Below the pieces are notes generated by a model, which saw only the letters and a list, made by a program, of their open reading frames with translations, was not told the origin of the DNA and ran no database searches. 54,047 bases of DNA from Bacteroidales bacterium (lineage in GTDB: Bacteria > Bacteroidota > Bacteroidia > Bacteroidales > UBA932), in NCBI GenBank assembly GCA_017552475.1, contig JAFZPY010000029.1, positions 1 to 54,047 of the forward strand, in the 5' to 3' direction. A program made the position numbers and the translations under genes. Of this stretch, positions 6,271 through 15,801 are shown one piece after another. Within the stretch, counting starts at the first letter, position 1. Each line of letters opens with the position of its first letter.

Positions 6271-8451
6271 TTAGTACCAGAGTGCAGGTTTGGAACCCAT
6301 CTTGAAGGTGAGGGTACCGCCTTTGACGATGTCGGCGTACTCGATGTAGCCCTTATTGTAGGGTTTGCCGTTGAGAGTTACGCTCTGGATGTAACGGTTG
6401 GTGTCGGATGTGCCTTCTGCGATGACGGTGAATTTGCCGCCTGCGACTTTGATCTCAGCCTTATCCCAGAGAGGAGAACCGAACCAGAAGCGGGGTACTG
6501 CGGGCTCAACCTGGAAGAAGCCGAAGGATGAGAGAACGTACCATGCGCTCATCTGGCCCTCGTCTTCGTTGCCGGCGAGGCCTTCGGGGCTGTTGAAGTA
6601 CTGGGTGTTGTATACTTCGCGCACTTTGTCAGCGGTCTTGGCGGGAGCGTCGGCCATTGAGTAGAAGTAGATGATATGGTGGCTGGGCTCGTTGCCATGG
6701 GCGTACTGGCCGATCATGCCGGCGATATCCGGAGAGGCGTTTTCACCCTGGATCTCGGTGCTCTGTGCAAAGAGTGTGTCAAGACGGGCTACGAGGTTCT
6801 CCTTGGAACCGTAGAACTCTACGAGGCCGTCGAAATCCTGGGGAACGAGCCAGGTGTACTGCCATGCATTGCCTTCGCAGTAGTCCTGCTCACGGTGATT
6901 GGAGACGAAAGGATTGAAAGGAGTCCTCCAGCTGCCGTCGGAGAGGCGGCCGCGTGCGAGCTGTGTCTCGGGGTCCATGTAGTTGCGGTATGAGTGGCTG
7001 CGGTTGAGGTAGAACTCATAGGCTTCTTCGTCACCGAGGAACTTTGCTGCCTGTGCGACAGCACCGTCGGCGATGGCATATTCCATATCGTTGGCGAGAC
7101 CTTCGTTGTAGAGGTCGCAGGGGATGAAACCGTATTTTTTGCGGATGTCCTGGCCTCTGTCGTCAAGCATGGTGGTAGTCTTCAAAGCTTCGAGAGCAAG
7201 CTTCTTGTCAACGTCATAGCCTTTGACAACAGCGTCGGCTACTGCGATGACGCCGGGGTTGCCGACCATGCAGTCGGTCTCGTTGCCCATGAGGTGCCAT
7301 ACGGGGAGACGGCCCTGCTCTTTGTAGATATTGAGCATGGTGTTGACAAAGTCTTTCTCCCTTTCAGGCTGAAGGATGGTGAAAAGGGGCATTGCGCTCC
7401 TGTAGGTGTCCCAGAGGGAGAATACGGTGTGGTTGACAAAGTCGGGGTTGGTGTGGATCTTGTCATCTGCACCGCGGTATGTGCCGTCTACGTCGCAGTA
7501 TTCGCTGGGATGAATCATGGTGTGGTAGAGGGCGGTGTAGAAGATAGTGCGGGACTCGGTGTCAGCGGTTTCGATGTTTACACGGGAAAGTTCGTTGTTC
7601 CATGCCGTGCGTGCGTCGCTGCGGACCTGTTCGAAGTCCCAGCCGGGAAGTTCGGCCTCGAAATTGGCCTTGGCGCCGTCCATGCTGACGTTGGAGAGGG
7701 CGACTTTTACGAGAATCTGCTCACCTTCGGCGGTCTTGAAGTCGGCGCGGCCGAACATGCCCTTGGGACCGTTGAGGGTGAAGTTGTCGTAGGGCTTGGA
7801 GAATTCGCCGTAGAAGAATACTTTCTGGTTGTAGGCCCAGCCGGTGGAGTATCTCCAGCCGCGGAAGCCGTTGTCGCCGACTGTCTCGACGTGGGTGTCG
7901 TAGGGAGAGTCCCAGCAGCCGCCGTTCTGGAGGTCAATGACGATTGCGGCTTCGGCGCTTTCGGGGAATGTGTATCTGTGGATACCGACGCGTTTGGTAG
8001 CGGTCATCTCGGCAACGATGCCATAGCGCATGAGGGGAACGCTGTAGTATCCGGGTTCTGCAATCTCTTTTGTGCGGTCGGCGTATGACCAGAGGCCGGA
8101 ATTAGGATCTTCCTCCTTGCCCCTGTCGTAGGTAACCTCACCGATAACAGGCATGAGGGTGACATCGAAAAGGTCACCGATGCCGGTACCTTCGAGGTGA
8201 AGGTGCGAAAATCCGATGCAGGTGCTGTCGGAGATGTGGTAACCTGAGCACCAGTCCCAGTCCTCGGGAATACTGGTGGGGCCGACCTGAACGAAACCGA
8301 AAGGTACGTTGGCGCCGACGAACACGTGTCCGTGCTCTCCGGAACCGAGTTTTACGTTGACGTAGGACGTGTAGTCCACGATCTTCTGTGTCGTGCCGGT
8401 GCAGGCCGACGCCAGAATTGCTGCTGCAAGCAGGAGTGTCTGTGTTTTCAT
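6271..8451 (-). CDS. GH92 alpha-mannosidase lipoprotein (first paralogue)
   Basis: A calcium-dependent, inverting exo-alpha-mannosidase of family GH92 that trims mannose from N-glycans. The 726-residue protein begins with a lipoprotein signal (lipobox LASAC, Cys17), so it should be anchored to a membrane, facing the periplasm or cell surface. The GH92 N-terminal beta-domain starts VDYTSYVNVKLGSGEHGHVF. The catalytic (alpha/alpha)6 domain carries GNEPSHH at 586-592 and GNEDEGQMSAWY at 627-638, the family's conserved C-terminal motifs. The stop and start codons of the two GH92 genes are separated by a single base. The GNEPSHH loop differs from the neighbour's ANEPDIA, so the two enzymes probably cut different linkages. 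Confidence 0.95.
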   Translation of the reverse strand: MKTQTLLLAAAILASACTGTTQKIVDYTSYVNVKLGSGEHGHVFVGANVPFGFVQVGPTSIPEDWDWCSGYHISDSTCIGFSHLHLEGTGIGDLFDVTLMPVIGEVTYDRGKEEDPNSGLWSYADRTKEIAEPGYYSVPLMRYGIVAEMTATKRVGIHRYTFPESAEAAIVIDLQNGGCWDSPYDTHVETVGDNGFRGWRYSTGWAYNQKVFFYGEFSKPYDNFTLNGPKGMFGRADFKTAEGEQILVKVALSNVSMDGAKANFEAELPGWDFEQVRSDARTAWNNELSRVNIETADTESRTIFYTALYHTMIHPSEYCDVDGTYRGADDKIHTNPDFVNHTVFSLWDTYRSAMPLFTILQPEREKDFVNTMLNIYKEQGRLPVWHLMGNETDCMVGNPGVIAVADAVVKGYDVDKKLALEALKTTTMLDDRGQDIRKKYGFIPCDLYNEGLANDMEYAIADGAVAQAAKFLGDEEAYEFYLNRSHSYRNYMDPETQLARGRLSDGSWRTPFNPFVSNHREQDYCEGNAWQYTWLVPQDFDGLVEFYGSKENLVARLDTLFAQSTEIQGENASPDIAGMIGQYAHGNEPSHHIIYFYSMADAPAKTADKVREVYNTQYFNSPEGLAGNEDEGQMSAWYVLSSFGFFQVEPAVPRFWFGSPLWDKAEIKVAGGKFTVIAEGTSDTNRYIQSVTLNGKPYNKGYIEYADIVKGGTLTFKMGSKPALWY

Positions 8452-8452
8452 G

Positions 8453-10675
8453 CTATTTCCAGTTTATGTACTTTGTGTTGACAAGTGTGGTGTGGGGGAT
8501 GCGGTAGTTTTTGACTGTGCGGCCACCGATGGTGGCACGGCTGGCGCCGTCACCTCTGGTGACTGTGAGGACGGAGCCGTCGCCGAGGGTGATTTCGGCT
8601 TTGTCAAAGGAGGGCATTGTAAGTGTGTAGTATGGCTCGCCGGGGCAGTCGGGGTAGAATCCCAGCATGGAGAATACCGCCCATGCGGACATGGTGCCGG
8701 TGTCGTCATTGCCCGGAATGCCGTCGGGGGCAGTGGTGAAGTGTTTGTCAAGGATGTCGCTGACGTAGTGCCAGGTGTATTTTTCATATCCGCGGAAGCG
8801 GCTGAAAAGGTAGGGATAGGCGATGTCAGGTTCGTTGGCAGGGTCGAAGAGGCCTTCGTCGAATACTCGCCTGAGCTTGGTATTGAAGGCTTTTGTTCCG
8901 CCCATCAGGCGGGCATAGGCTTCTACGTCGTGAGGGACATAGAAGGTGTAGTTCCATGCGCTGCCTTCGTGGAAACCGGGCACGGGCTCAAAGTTTTCAC
9001 CCTGCCTGGGGTCGAAGGGAGTGAGGAACCGGCCATCTTTGTCAATAGGACGCAGGGTACCGCTTTCTTTGGAATAGTAATGTCTGTATCCGAGGGAACG
9101 CTGACGGTAGAGTGCGGCGTCTTCTTTGTGGCCGAGGGCTTCTGCCAGAAGGGAGAGGGCGTTGTCGGCGACGTAGTATTCAAGGGCGTGGCTGACGGAA
9201 TTATCTCCGCTGAAATCGGCGGAGAAGTAGCCGAGGGGAATATAACCAAGCTCTTTGTAAGGGTCGTTGTCTGGACGCATGGCGTTATGGGCGCCTGCCG
9301 TCCCGGCGGATTTGATAAATGCTTCGTAGGCCGTCTCAATATCGAAGTCACGGAGTCCCTTTAGCCATGTGTCCGTAATCATCGGGATGATGGGGTCTCC
9401 TTCCATGGTGAAGGTCTCGCGTCCAAAGAGCTCCCATTTTGGCATCCAGCCCCATTCACGGTACATGTCAATAGTACTGCGAACCATGTCGGTCTGACGC
9501 TCCGGGAAAAGGAGGGTCATGAGCTGGTGAACGTTGCGGTAGGTGTCCCAGAGAGAGAACACTGTGTAGCGATGGCGCCCTTTTTCAACGCGACCTGTGC
9601 CACCGGTCTCCATCAGTGGGTATTCGCCGTTCACATCTTCGAGGATGTTGGGATGGAGGAGGGTATGGTAGAGGGCGGTGTAGAAGACTGTCTTGCGCTC
9701 GTCAGACCCGCCGCTGATGCGGATGCGGGAGAGGTCCCGCTCCCACAGGGTCTCAGCTGAAGCCCGGACTTTTTCAAAGTCGAAGCCCTGCTGCTCTTCG
9801 TCAAGGTTTTGCCTGGCGTTTTCCGTGCTTACAAAAGATACTCCGACCTGGACGAGAATCTGCTCTCCCGCCTCAAGGGAGTCGTATGAGAATATATAGC
9901 CGATGTCATCGCCGGCCATCTCACGCGAGTATTCCGTGTAGACTTTGTACTTGCCGGAAAAGCTGTCCCAGGCGGCCTGGGCTTTCAGCTGCCGCTGCTT
10001 TTTCCAGAAGCCGGTGGATGACGGAGCCTTGCTGACCCTGATGACGAAGTACATGGGAAATACTTTCTGGGGGTTGTAACAGAAAGTGCCCATGAGTTTC
10101 ATGCCTTCGATTTCGGTGTCGGAGACTTTGCGGACGCTGGCGCCGGTCTCGTTGGTGAGGCCGTGACCGAGGTTTACGAGGACGTGGGCCTCACCCCCGT
10201 CCGGGTAGGTGTAGCGCTCGATGGATGAACGGAGGGTGGCGGTGGCTTCAGCCACGATGCCTCCGTTCAGAAGAGTGAGCGCGTAGTAGCCGGGGCGGGC
10301 GGTCTCGGCGGTGTACTCACTGCCGTACAGACGGTAGTCTACCTGTAGACTGCCGGTCACAGGCATAGTGAGGACGGAGCCGAGGTCGGGACAGCCGACT
10401 CCGCTGAGATTGACGTGGGAGAATCCGGTGAACCATCTGTTTTCTTCCACGTAGGGCGTGCTCCACCAACGGCTGTCCTTGTCCCAGACATTCAGGTCGG
10501 AACCCATAACGTTGAATGGAGATACGCTCATAAGACCATTCGGCACCACGGCTCCGGGATTGCATGCCCCGAAGTTGCTGGTGCCGATGAAAGGATTGAC
10601 GTAGTCTGTCACTCTCTCCGCGTGTGCGGTGAGACTCATCAGGAGAAGTGCGGCTGCGACAAGTGTTCTATGCAT
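8453..10675 (-). CDS. GH92 alpha-mannosidase, secreted (second paralogue)
   Basis: A second GH92 exo-alpha-mannosidase, 740 residues. The frame is open to 10840, but the ATG at 10675 is chosen because it starts a clean signal peptide ([19 protein letters not shown], cleavage after AHA). That ATG overlaps the GH130 stop as TAATG. There is no lipobox, so it is probably a soluble periplasmic enzyme. GH92 features include YVNPFIGTSNFG near the N-terminus, WDTYRNVHQL, ANEPDIAY at 613-620 and GNDDTGTMSAW at 655-665. Linkage specificity cannot be read directly. Confidence 0.95.
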   Translation of the reverse strand: MHRTLVAAALLLMSLTAHAERVTDYVNPFIGTSNFGACNPGAVVPNGLMSVSPFNVMGSDLNVWDKDSRWWSTPYVEENRWFTGFSHVNLSGVGCPDLGSVLTMPVTGSLQVDYRLYGSEYTAETARPGYYALTLLNGGIVAEATATLRSSIERYTYPDGGEAHVLVNLGHGLTNETGASVRKVSDTEIEGMKLMGTFCYNPQKVFPMYFVIRVSKAPSSTGFWKKQRQLKAQAAWDSFSGKYKVYTEYSREMAGDDIGYIFSYDSLEAGEQILVQVGVSFVSTENARQNLDEEQQGFDFEKVRASAETLWERDLSRIRISGGSDERKTVFYTALYHTLLHPNILEDVNGEYPLMETGGTGRVEKGRHRYTVFSLWDTYRNVHQLMTLLFPERQTDMVRSTIDMYREWGWMPKWELFGRETFTMEGDPIIPMITDTWLKGLRDFDIETAYEAFIKSAGTAGAHNAMRPDNDPYKELGYIPLGYFSADFSGDNSVSHALEYYVADNALSLLAEALGHKEDAALYRQRSLGYRHYYSKESGTLRPIDKDGRFLTPFDPRQGENFEPVPGFHEGSAWNYTFYVPHDVEAYARLMGGTKAFNTKLRRVFDEGLFDPANEPDIAYPYLFSRFRGYEKYTWHYVSDILDKHFTTAPDGIPGNDDTGTMSAWAVFSMLGFYPDCPGEPYYTLTMPSFDKAEITLGDGSVLTVTRGDGASRATIGGRTVKNYRIPHTTLVNTKYINWK

Positions 10676-11673
10676 TAGAGAATGTTGGTCTTTTTGGTGA
10701 ACTCTACGATCTCGGGGATATAGCCGAATGCGAGTCCGGTGACAGTATCGGCGCAGCCGTAATAGACGGCAACGCGTCCGGTCTCGGGGTCGTGGAGGGC
10801 GGCGCAGGGGAATGTGACGTTGGGAACGTCTCCCATGCATTCATAGTCCTTCTGGGGAGAAATAAGATAGGGGCCGCTACGGGCAATCACTTTCCAAGGC
10901 TGGTCAATGTCGAGGAGGGCCGAGCCGAAACTGTAGACATAGCCGTTGCAGGAATGGAGTACGCCGTGGTAGAACAGAAGCCAGCCTTCGGAAGTCTCGA
11001 TGGGAACGGGACCGGCGCCGATCTTCATGCACTGCCATGCGCTCTTCTCGAATGCCGCCGGAGCCATGACATGGCGGTGATGTCCCCAGAACTCGAGATC
11101 GGGAGATTCGGAGTAGAAGATGTCACCGAATGCGGTATGTCCTGTGTCGGAAGGACGTGAAAGCATGGCGAAGCGGCCGTTTATCTTGCGGGGGAACATC
11201 ACGCCGTTGCGGTTGTAGGGGAGGAAGGCGTTCTCCAGCTGGTGGAATGTCTTGAAGTCTTTGGTCCAGGCTACGCCGATGGTGGGGCCGTGATAGCCGT
11301 TGCACCAGGTGACGTAGTATTTGTCTTCAATCCTGGCGACGCGGGGGTCATAGCCGTAGACCCATTCGCCAGTCTCCGGATCCGGACAGTCGAACTTGAT
11401 GGTCTCGGGGTTGATGTCCCAGTGGATGGCGTCTTTGGAGAAACCGACGCGCAGGGTCATGCGCCTGTTGGTGTCATCAACACGGAAAACACCGGCATAA
11501 CCGCCTTCGAAGGGTACTACTGCGCTGTTGAATATGCTGTTGCTGTCGGGAAGCAGGTCGCGGGGAATGACGGGGTTGGCGGAGAAACGCCACATGGGAG
11601 CATTGCTCCCTGAGGGTCTTTCTTCCCAGGGCATGCCGGGGAGAGGAGAGCCGCTTATTTTAAGATTGCTCAT
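10675..11673 (-). CDS. GH130 beta-1,4-mannoside phosphorylase
   Basis: A 332-residue inverting phosphorylase of the five-bladed beta-propeller family GH130. The conserved [20 protein letters not shown] segment holds the likely catalytic Asp109. [16 protein letters not shown]-type and [11 protein letters not shown] motifs also fit. There is no signal peptide, so it acts in the cytoplasm. Resemblance to the subgroup acting on Man-beta-1,4-GlcNAc, together with GH18 and two GH92 enzymes in the same locus, suggests that it converts Man-beta-1,4-GlcNAc plus phosphate to mannose-1-phosphate and GlcNAc. It lies 18 nt after lacI and overlaps the next gene by 1 nt. Mannan-derived substrates are the main alternative. 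Confidence 0.92.
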   Translation of the reverse strand: MSNLKISGSPLPGMPWEERPSGSNAPMWRFSANPVIPRDLLPDSNSIFNSAVVPFEGGYAGVFRVDDTNRRMTLRVGFSKDAIHWDINPETIKFDCPDPETGEWVYGYDPRVARIEDKYYVTWCNGYHGPTIGVAWTKDFKTFHQLENAFLPYNRNGVMFPRKINGRFAMLSRPSDTGHTAFGDIFYSESPDLEFWGHHRHVMAPAAFEKSAWQCMKIGAGPVPIETSEGWLLFYHGVLHSCNGYVYSFGSALLDIDQPWKVIARSGPYLISPQKDYECMGDVPNVTFPCAALHDPETGRVAVYYGCADTVTGLAFGYIPEIVEFTKKTNIL

Positions 11674-11691
11674 ATATTATGCTGTTGTCTA

Positions 11692-12747
11692 TTAAGGATG
11701 TAATTGAACGTAAGGATTGTGAACGTCAGCTGCGAAGATGACAGGCTCGCATTCCGAGGCGAGGAGCTTCTCACCCCTGTCTCTTGCTTCCATGATGTCG
11801 AAGAGCATGTCGGCAGCAGCGTTGCACATTTTCTTCAGAGGCTGCAGGACATAAGGGATGGGCGGATTGAACGCATCGAAGATATTTGAGTAGTCGATAC
11901 CTACAACGTTGACGTCCTGCTGTATCTTCACTCCTTTGTGGATCAGGGCCTTGATCACCGTGACGGCAAGGTCGTTGGAGGACGTGACGAGACCGTCGCA
12001 TCCTTCGGCGATTATGCGGTCGGCGGCGGCTTCGGCGCTGGCCTCGAAGTTATTGAAGTCAATATCCATTATCAGTATGTCTTCCGGTGCGAAACCAGCT
12101 TTAAGCATGTGGTCCCGGTATGACTGCCTGCGGATGTTCATGGTGGAGATGTCCATGTCGTAGATTACAAGGGCAGGTCTGCGGGGCGATTTGGACATAA
12201 GCTGGCCGATGGCGTCGCCGATTGCCTTGTAGTTGTCAAGTACAACGGTGGGGATGTCAAAGGCTGGGTTGTATCTGTCAAATGATACAAAAGGAATGCC
12301 TGTCGAGATCAGGTACTGGATGCTGGCGTCGCAACCGGAACATGGAGTAATGATGATTCCGTCCACATTGCGGTCAATGAATGAACGCAGTACCATGTCA
12401 AATTTGGCGGGCTCTTCCTCCGATGTGCCGAAAAGGATGGTATAACCTTTCTGGTAGGCGATGTTTTCAAGGTGATTCGCGATTTCACCATAGAAAATAT
12501 TGGAAAAGTCAGACAGGATGGCTCCGATTACTTTTGTGCGGCCCTTGCGCAGGGCTCTGGCGGCCTCGTTGGGCCGATAATCCAATTCCTTGGCCACTGC
12601 AAGGATGTGGTCCCTCGTCTGAGGGCTTACGCGGTAACGGCTTTTGCCGTTGGCGTCTGTCCTGTTGTTCATGACGAAAGACACCAGGGATACAGATACT
12701 CCTGCCTGTTTCGCGATATCCTTGATCGTGACTTTCTTCTTTATCAT
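11692..12747 (-). CDS. LacI family transcriptional regulator of the PUL
   Basis: A 351-residue LacI/GalR-type regulator. The N-terminal helix-turn-helix is VTIKDIAKQAGVSVSLVSFV, followed by the hinge (YRPNEAARALRKGRT) and a periplasmic-binding-protein-like sugar sensor domain (IGAILSDFSNIFYGEIANHL onward). The frame opens earlier with TTG at 12774, but that codon overlaps the -7 box, so the ATG at 12747 is used. It is the first gene of the unit with GH130, the GH92 pair and the ROK kinase. Palindromes typical of this family lie at its own start site and at the susC promoter, which points to repression of both units and autoregulation. The effector is unknown; mannose or a Man-GlcNAc derivative is plausible. 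Confidence 0.95.
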   Translation of the reverse strand: MIKKKVTIKDIAKQAGVSVSLVSFVMNNRTDANGKSRYRVSPQTRDHILAVAKELDYRPNEAARALRKGRTKVIGAILSDFSNIFYGEIANHLENIAYQKGYTILFGTSEEEPAKFDMVLRSFIDRNVDGIIITPCSGCDASIQYLISTGIPFVSFDRYNPAFDIPTVVLDNYKAIGDAIGQLMSKSPRRPALVIYDMDISTMNIRRQSYRDHMLKAGFAPEDILIMDIDFNNFEASAEAAADRIIAEGCDGLVTSSNDLAVTVIKALIHKGVKIQQDVNVVGIDYSNIFDAFNPPIPYVLQPLKKMCNAAADMLFDIMEARDRGEKLLASECEPVIFAADVHNPYVQLHP

Positions 12748-12753
12748 AGGGTA

Positions 12754-12768
12754 TAAAATACTTTTAGC
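12754..12768 (-). promoter_or_regulatory. Predicted LacI operator O3 at the lacI start site
   Basis: On the - strand this reads GCTAAAAGTATTTTA, an inverted repeat TAAAA-N3-TTTTA. It shares GCTAAAA and TTTTA with the two sites before susC, with one extra base in the centre. It starts 3 nt downstream of the lacI -7 box, over the expected transcription start, an ideal place for autorepression. Confidence 0.6.
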
Positions 12769-12771
12769 AGC

Positions 12772-12802
12772 CAAAGTTAATAATCTCTTTCTAAAATATC
12801 AA
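12772..12802 (-). promoter_or_regulatory. Promoter of lacI-GH130-GH92-GH92-ROK
   Basis: TAACTTTG on the - strand at 12772-12779 is a perfect -7 box, 24 nt before the lacI ATG. The -33 position at 19-nt spacing reads TTGA, a weak match. A terminator for the preceding unit lies just upstream, so this unit needs its own promoter. Confidence 0.65.
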
Positions 12803-12805
12803 CAT

Positions 12806-12841
12806 AAAACCGGGAGGAATAGCTTTAAGCCTCCCTCCCGG
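12806..12841 (-). terminator. Terminator of the susC-susD-GH18-lipoprotein unit
   Basis: On the - strand CCGGGAGG ... CCTCCCGG forms an 8-bp GC-rich stem followed by TTTTATG. It separates the susC unit from lacI. Confidence 0.75.
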
Positions 12842-12864
12842 ATAAAAAACTAGTGGGATGGCGA

Positions 12865-14553
12865 TTAGTCGAACTTGTTGTGGGCGTCACGCTTCCACTG
12901 AACGTACTCGCTGACGTCGGCGCTGACCATGTCTGACTCGTTGTCGCAGCGTACTGTATTGGTGAAGTCGATGTCTCCGCAGTTGGAGAGCTTGTCATGG
13001 AGGATGTGCCCGTACCCTTCGTTCATGGGCCAGTAAGCTTTCAGGTTGTACCATTGGGCATACTGGATGTAGTAGTTGTCAATGTCTTTCTTTATGATCT
13101 CATTCAGAGTAGCCCACCAGCCGGAGGAGATGTCTGAATTCCAGATGGATACATTCCAGAGACGTCCGTGGAACTCGTTACCTTGTCTGTAGTTTGCTCC
13201 CCAGGAGGAGTTGAACTCGATTGCCTGGAAGTTGAATGTGCCGAGTTCTGCATCGGCTTCATCCACTTTGGTGCCGTCGACGAGAAGCTTGAGTTTTGAG
13301 CCAGTGTAGACGAGGGCGATATTGTACCATGTCTCCACTTCGAGGTTGCCGGTGTAGAGCTGCTTACGGTTGCCGTTGGGACCGACGAACCATTCGAGTT
13401 CAGTGCCTCCCTTCTGGCCGATGCGAAGCATGTTGATGAAGTTTTCATCTTTATCGGCGAAGTCACCGATGCGGGCATGCGCGGTATTCTCTTCTATGTA
13501 GCAGTGGAATGATATTGTCCACTGGGTCATGCTGAGAGGGTTGGCGAATTTAGCCCAGGTGGCCATCCTGTGGTCGCCGATATAGATGGATGAGAACTGG
13601 TTGGCGCCGCCGGCTATCTTCTTCACGTGGAGGGCGATGTAGGTGACACCGTTTGTTCCCATCGTAGCAGGTGACACATCGGTCATCTTGACGGGAATGA
13701 GGTATTCAGCCGCCTCTACGAGGGTCTTGGCATCGTCCTCTGAGATGCTTACGGTCGCGTAAGCTGATGTGGCGTCCTTGGCCATGGTGCACTCGCTGAT
13801 GGTGACAGCCACGCCTTCGGGAAGGGCGGTATACTCTGTCCCGTTTTCGGCATTATAGGCCTCGATCAGGGTGTTGTCTACGGCGAACACGACGGGGAAC
13901 TCCATGAAAGCGCTTTCGCTTCCTTTGACGCTGATGCGTTTTGATATGGAGGGAATCTCCTGCTCATCATCGTAGTTGATCATCGTGAACTCGCTGAAAG
14001 AGCCCTCCACGCTTACGCGGTTGGTGGTGGGGTCGATGACGGTGACCGCAGCCTGGACGTAGGCGGTGTTGGAGTTGGAGCTGATGGAGAGCCCGCCGTC
14101 GACACCGGTGATGCGGAATACAGCGAGGTATGACTCGTCGACGAGTTTCTCGCGGTTTTCATCTGAGATGGTGACGGTGATCGTGTCCCTTGTCTTGCCG
14201 GCAGGGATGGTGACGGTGGAAGGGTACTCAAGCACCCCGGCGGGGAATGCGCTGACATTGCCGCTTATGGCGGTGTCGTCAGTGGAGAGGGTGATGGTGA
14301 CGGCGGAAGACTGGGCCTTGGTGAGTCCGAGTATGATCTCGGCCTCGAGTCCTCCCATATCCCCGATGGGGGTATGGAAGATCTCTGTGGCTGTCTTGTT
14401 GATGTGGGCATCGACTGCGGTACCGCCTACGATGTAGGCATATACGCCGGTCTCGCCGCTGACGGTTGTCTTATAATCGGAGTCCTTGGCGCAGCCTGCT
14501 GCCATGATGGCAGCCGCTCCGCAGAGGATGATGTTTTTAATTATGTTTTTCAT
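12865..14553 (-). CDS. DUF1735 x2 / LamG surface lipoprotein, probable glycan-binding
   Basis: A 562-residue predicted lipoprotein (lipobox MAAGC, Cys21). Residues about 35-170 and 185-315 look like two DUF1735 (BT_3987-type, Ig-like) modules, recognised by phrases such as VDESYLAVFRITGV and LVEAAEYLIPVKMTDV. The C-terminal half (about 325-560) is a concanavalin/LamG-like jelly-roll (WTISFHCYIEEN, WYNIALVYTGSKLKLLVDG, GRLWNVSIWNSDI). No catalytic motif is visible. As the last gene of the susC unit and a partner of the next gene, it probably binds glycan on the cell surface in support of SusCD and the GH18. Specificity is unknown. Confidence 0.8.
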   Translation of the reverse strand: MKNIIKNIILCGAAAIMAAGCAKDSDYKTTVSGETGVYAYIVGGTAVDAHINKTATEIFHTPIGDMGGLEAEIILGLTKAQSSAVTITLSTDDTAISGNVSAFPAGVLEYPSTVTIPAGKTRDTITVTISDENREKLVDESYLAVFRITGVDGGLSISSNSNTAYVQAAVTVIDPTTNRVSVEGSFSEFTMINYDDEQEIPSISKRISVKGSESAFMEFPVVFAVDNTLIEAYNAENGTEYTALPEGVAVTISECTMAKDATSAYATVSISEDDAKTLVEAAEYLIPVKMTDVSPATMGTNGVTYIALHVKKIAGGANQFSSIYIGDHRMATWAKFANPLSMTQWTISFHCYIEENTAHARIGDFADKDENFINMLRIGQKGGTELEWFVGPNGNRKQLYTGNLEVETWYNIALVYTGSKLKLLVDGTKVDEADAELGTFNFQAIEFNSSWGANYRQGNEFHGRLWNVSIWNSDISSGWWATLNEIIKKDIDNYYIQYAQWYNLKAYWPMNEGYGHILHDKLSNCGDIDFTNTVRCDNESDMVSADVSEYVQWKRDAHNKFD

Positions 14554-14568
14554 GGCTTGTCCGTTTTA

Positions 14569-15789
14569 TTAGTTGGAGCACTTGTTGATGTCGTCAAGCA
14601 CCCAGCGGCGGGAAGCGACTTCACTCTTGTCGAAGTCGACTAGCACGCCGTTTTCACGGGAGTCGCGCTTGGTCTTGGACCAGTCCATGTCGTAGCCGTT
14701 GCCGGTAGCGTCATGGAAGATGTATCCTTCGCCCTCGTTGAATTTCCAGTAAGCCCTGAGGCCTTCGGAACTGGTGTCGACACCGCAGAATCCGAGCTTC
14801 ATCTCGTTGACGGAGATTGCGCGGTCCCATACGCGTACTTCAGCGATACGGCCGTTGAAGAGCTGGCTTGCGGGATATCCGCCGCCCCATGACATGCCGA
14901 GTTCGAAGCGCTGGAATGTGGTGGTGCCGTCGCCGGTACCGACCTTTTCCTCTGGAACACCGTTGACATACATCTTCATGCTGGCACCGTCATAGACGAG
15001 GGAGAGCATGTACCAGTTGTTTTCCTCGAAGGTGGTGTTGGACACGATGTTGCCGGCGGGGGAAACGAGCTGGAGGGTGCGGTGCGCGTAGCCATTCTCA
15101 TTGAAACGGAGCATGTTGGCTTTCTCTTCATTGGCACCTTCCCATGCGCAGAGACGGCAGATGTCACCGGCCTTGTTCTTGAGGTTGGTGGGATATACTT
15201 TGATTTCGTATGTGTACTGGGACAGGGGGATTGCCTGCTCATCGGTGAAGATGAAGTTGGAGGAGAGGTTGGAGTCTGAGATGTCCAGCGTGTAAGGCCT
15301 TATGACACGGGAAATACGCAGGTAGATAGTGCGTGAGGCCTCGAGTACATCCATACCTTCGGATGAGGTGATGGTGACGGGAATCATGTAGAGGCGTCCG
15401 TCAACGAAGAAGTCCGAGCTGAGGAGGTTTACGTTGTTGACGCTGGAGGAAGCCTCGCCTTTGCGGATGACTACGACATCTTCATCGAGGGATACTGCTT
15501 CGGCGGGAACCGCGAAGTAGTTGGACTTGTGAGATGCGTTATAGGCTTCTACGAGGCTGGGGTCTACTTTGACAGTGGCTTTCACGTCCTGGGAGACCTT
15601 GCCCGTAGCTGATACGGAGAGAGGGTAGGAGCCGGTCTCTCCTTCGACGGCGAAGCTCACTACGGGAGAGGAAGCTGTTCCTGAAATAAGGAGGACTTCC
15701 CTGCCTGCTTCAAACTTGTCGCCCTCTGTGCAGGCCGCCATAGTAAGGGCGGCTGCGGCCATGATGGCTATGTTGATATACTTTTTCAT
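14569..15789 (-). CDS. DUF1735 / LamG surface lipoprotein, probable glycan-binding
   Basis: A 406-residue lipoprotein (lipobox MAACT, Cys20) with one DUF1735-like module (about 35-165) and a C-terminal LamG/concanavalin-like domain (about 180-385, with WYMLSLVYDGASMKMYVNG and GRIAEVRVWDRAI). It is a shorter relative of the neighbouring gene; both end with the pattern AYWxxNEGxGxIxHD. It starts 12 nt after the GH18 gene. The probable role is surface glycan binding. A structural role in holding the GH18 at the SusCD complex is also possible. Confidence 0.8.
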   Translation of the reverse strand: MKKYINIAIMAAAALTMAACTEGDKFEAGREVLLISGTASSPVVSFAVEGETGSYPLSVSATGKVSQDVKATVKVDPSLVEAYNASHKSNYFAVPAEAVSLDEDVVVIRKGEASSSVNNVNLLSSDFFVDGRLYMIPVTITSSEGMDVLEASRTIYLRISRVIRPYTLDISDSNLSSNFIFTDEQAIPLSQYTYEIKVYPTNLKNKAGDICRLCAWEGANEEKANMLRFNENGYAHRTLQLVSPAGNIVSNTTFEENNWYMLSLVYDGASMKMYVNGVPEEKVGTGDGTTTFQRFELGMSWGGGYPASQLFNGRIAEVRVWDRAISVNEMKLGFCGVDTSSEGLRAYWKFNEGEGYIFHDATGNGYDMDWSKTKRDSRENGVLVDFDKSEVASRRWVLDDINKCSN

Positions 15790-15801
15790 ACTTGCCGTGT
15801 G

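Noticed and set aside
6994-8088. 364-codon + strand open frame inside the first GH92 gene
   Set aside because: Mirror of GH92 codons, no family resemblance.
12748-12774. Upstream TTG start for the LacI regulator (adds nine residues)
   Set aside because: The extension overlaps the -7 box and operator O3; the ATG at 12747 gives the normal LacI N-terminus.
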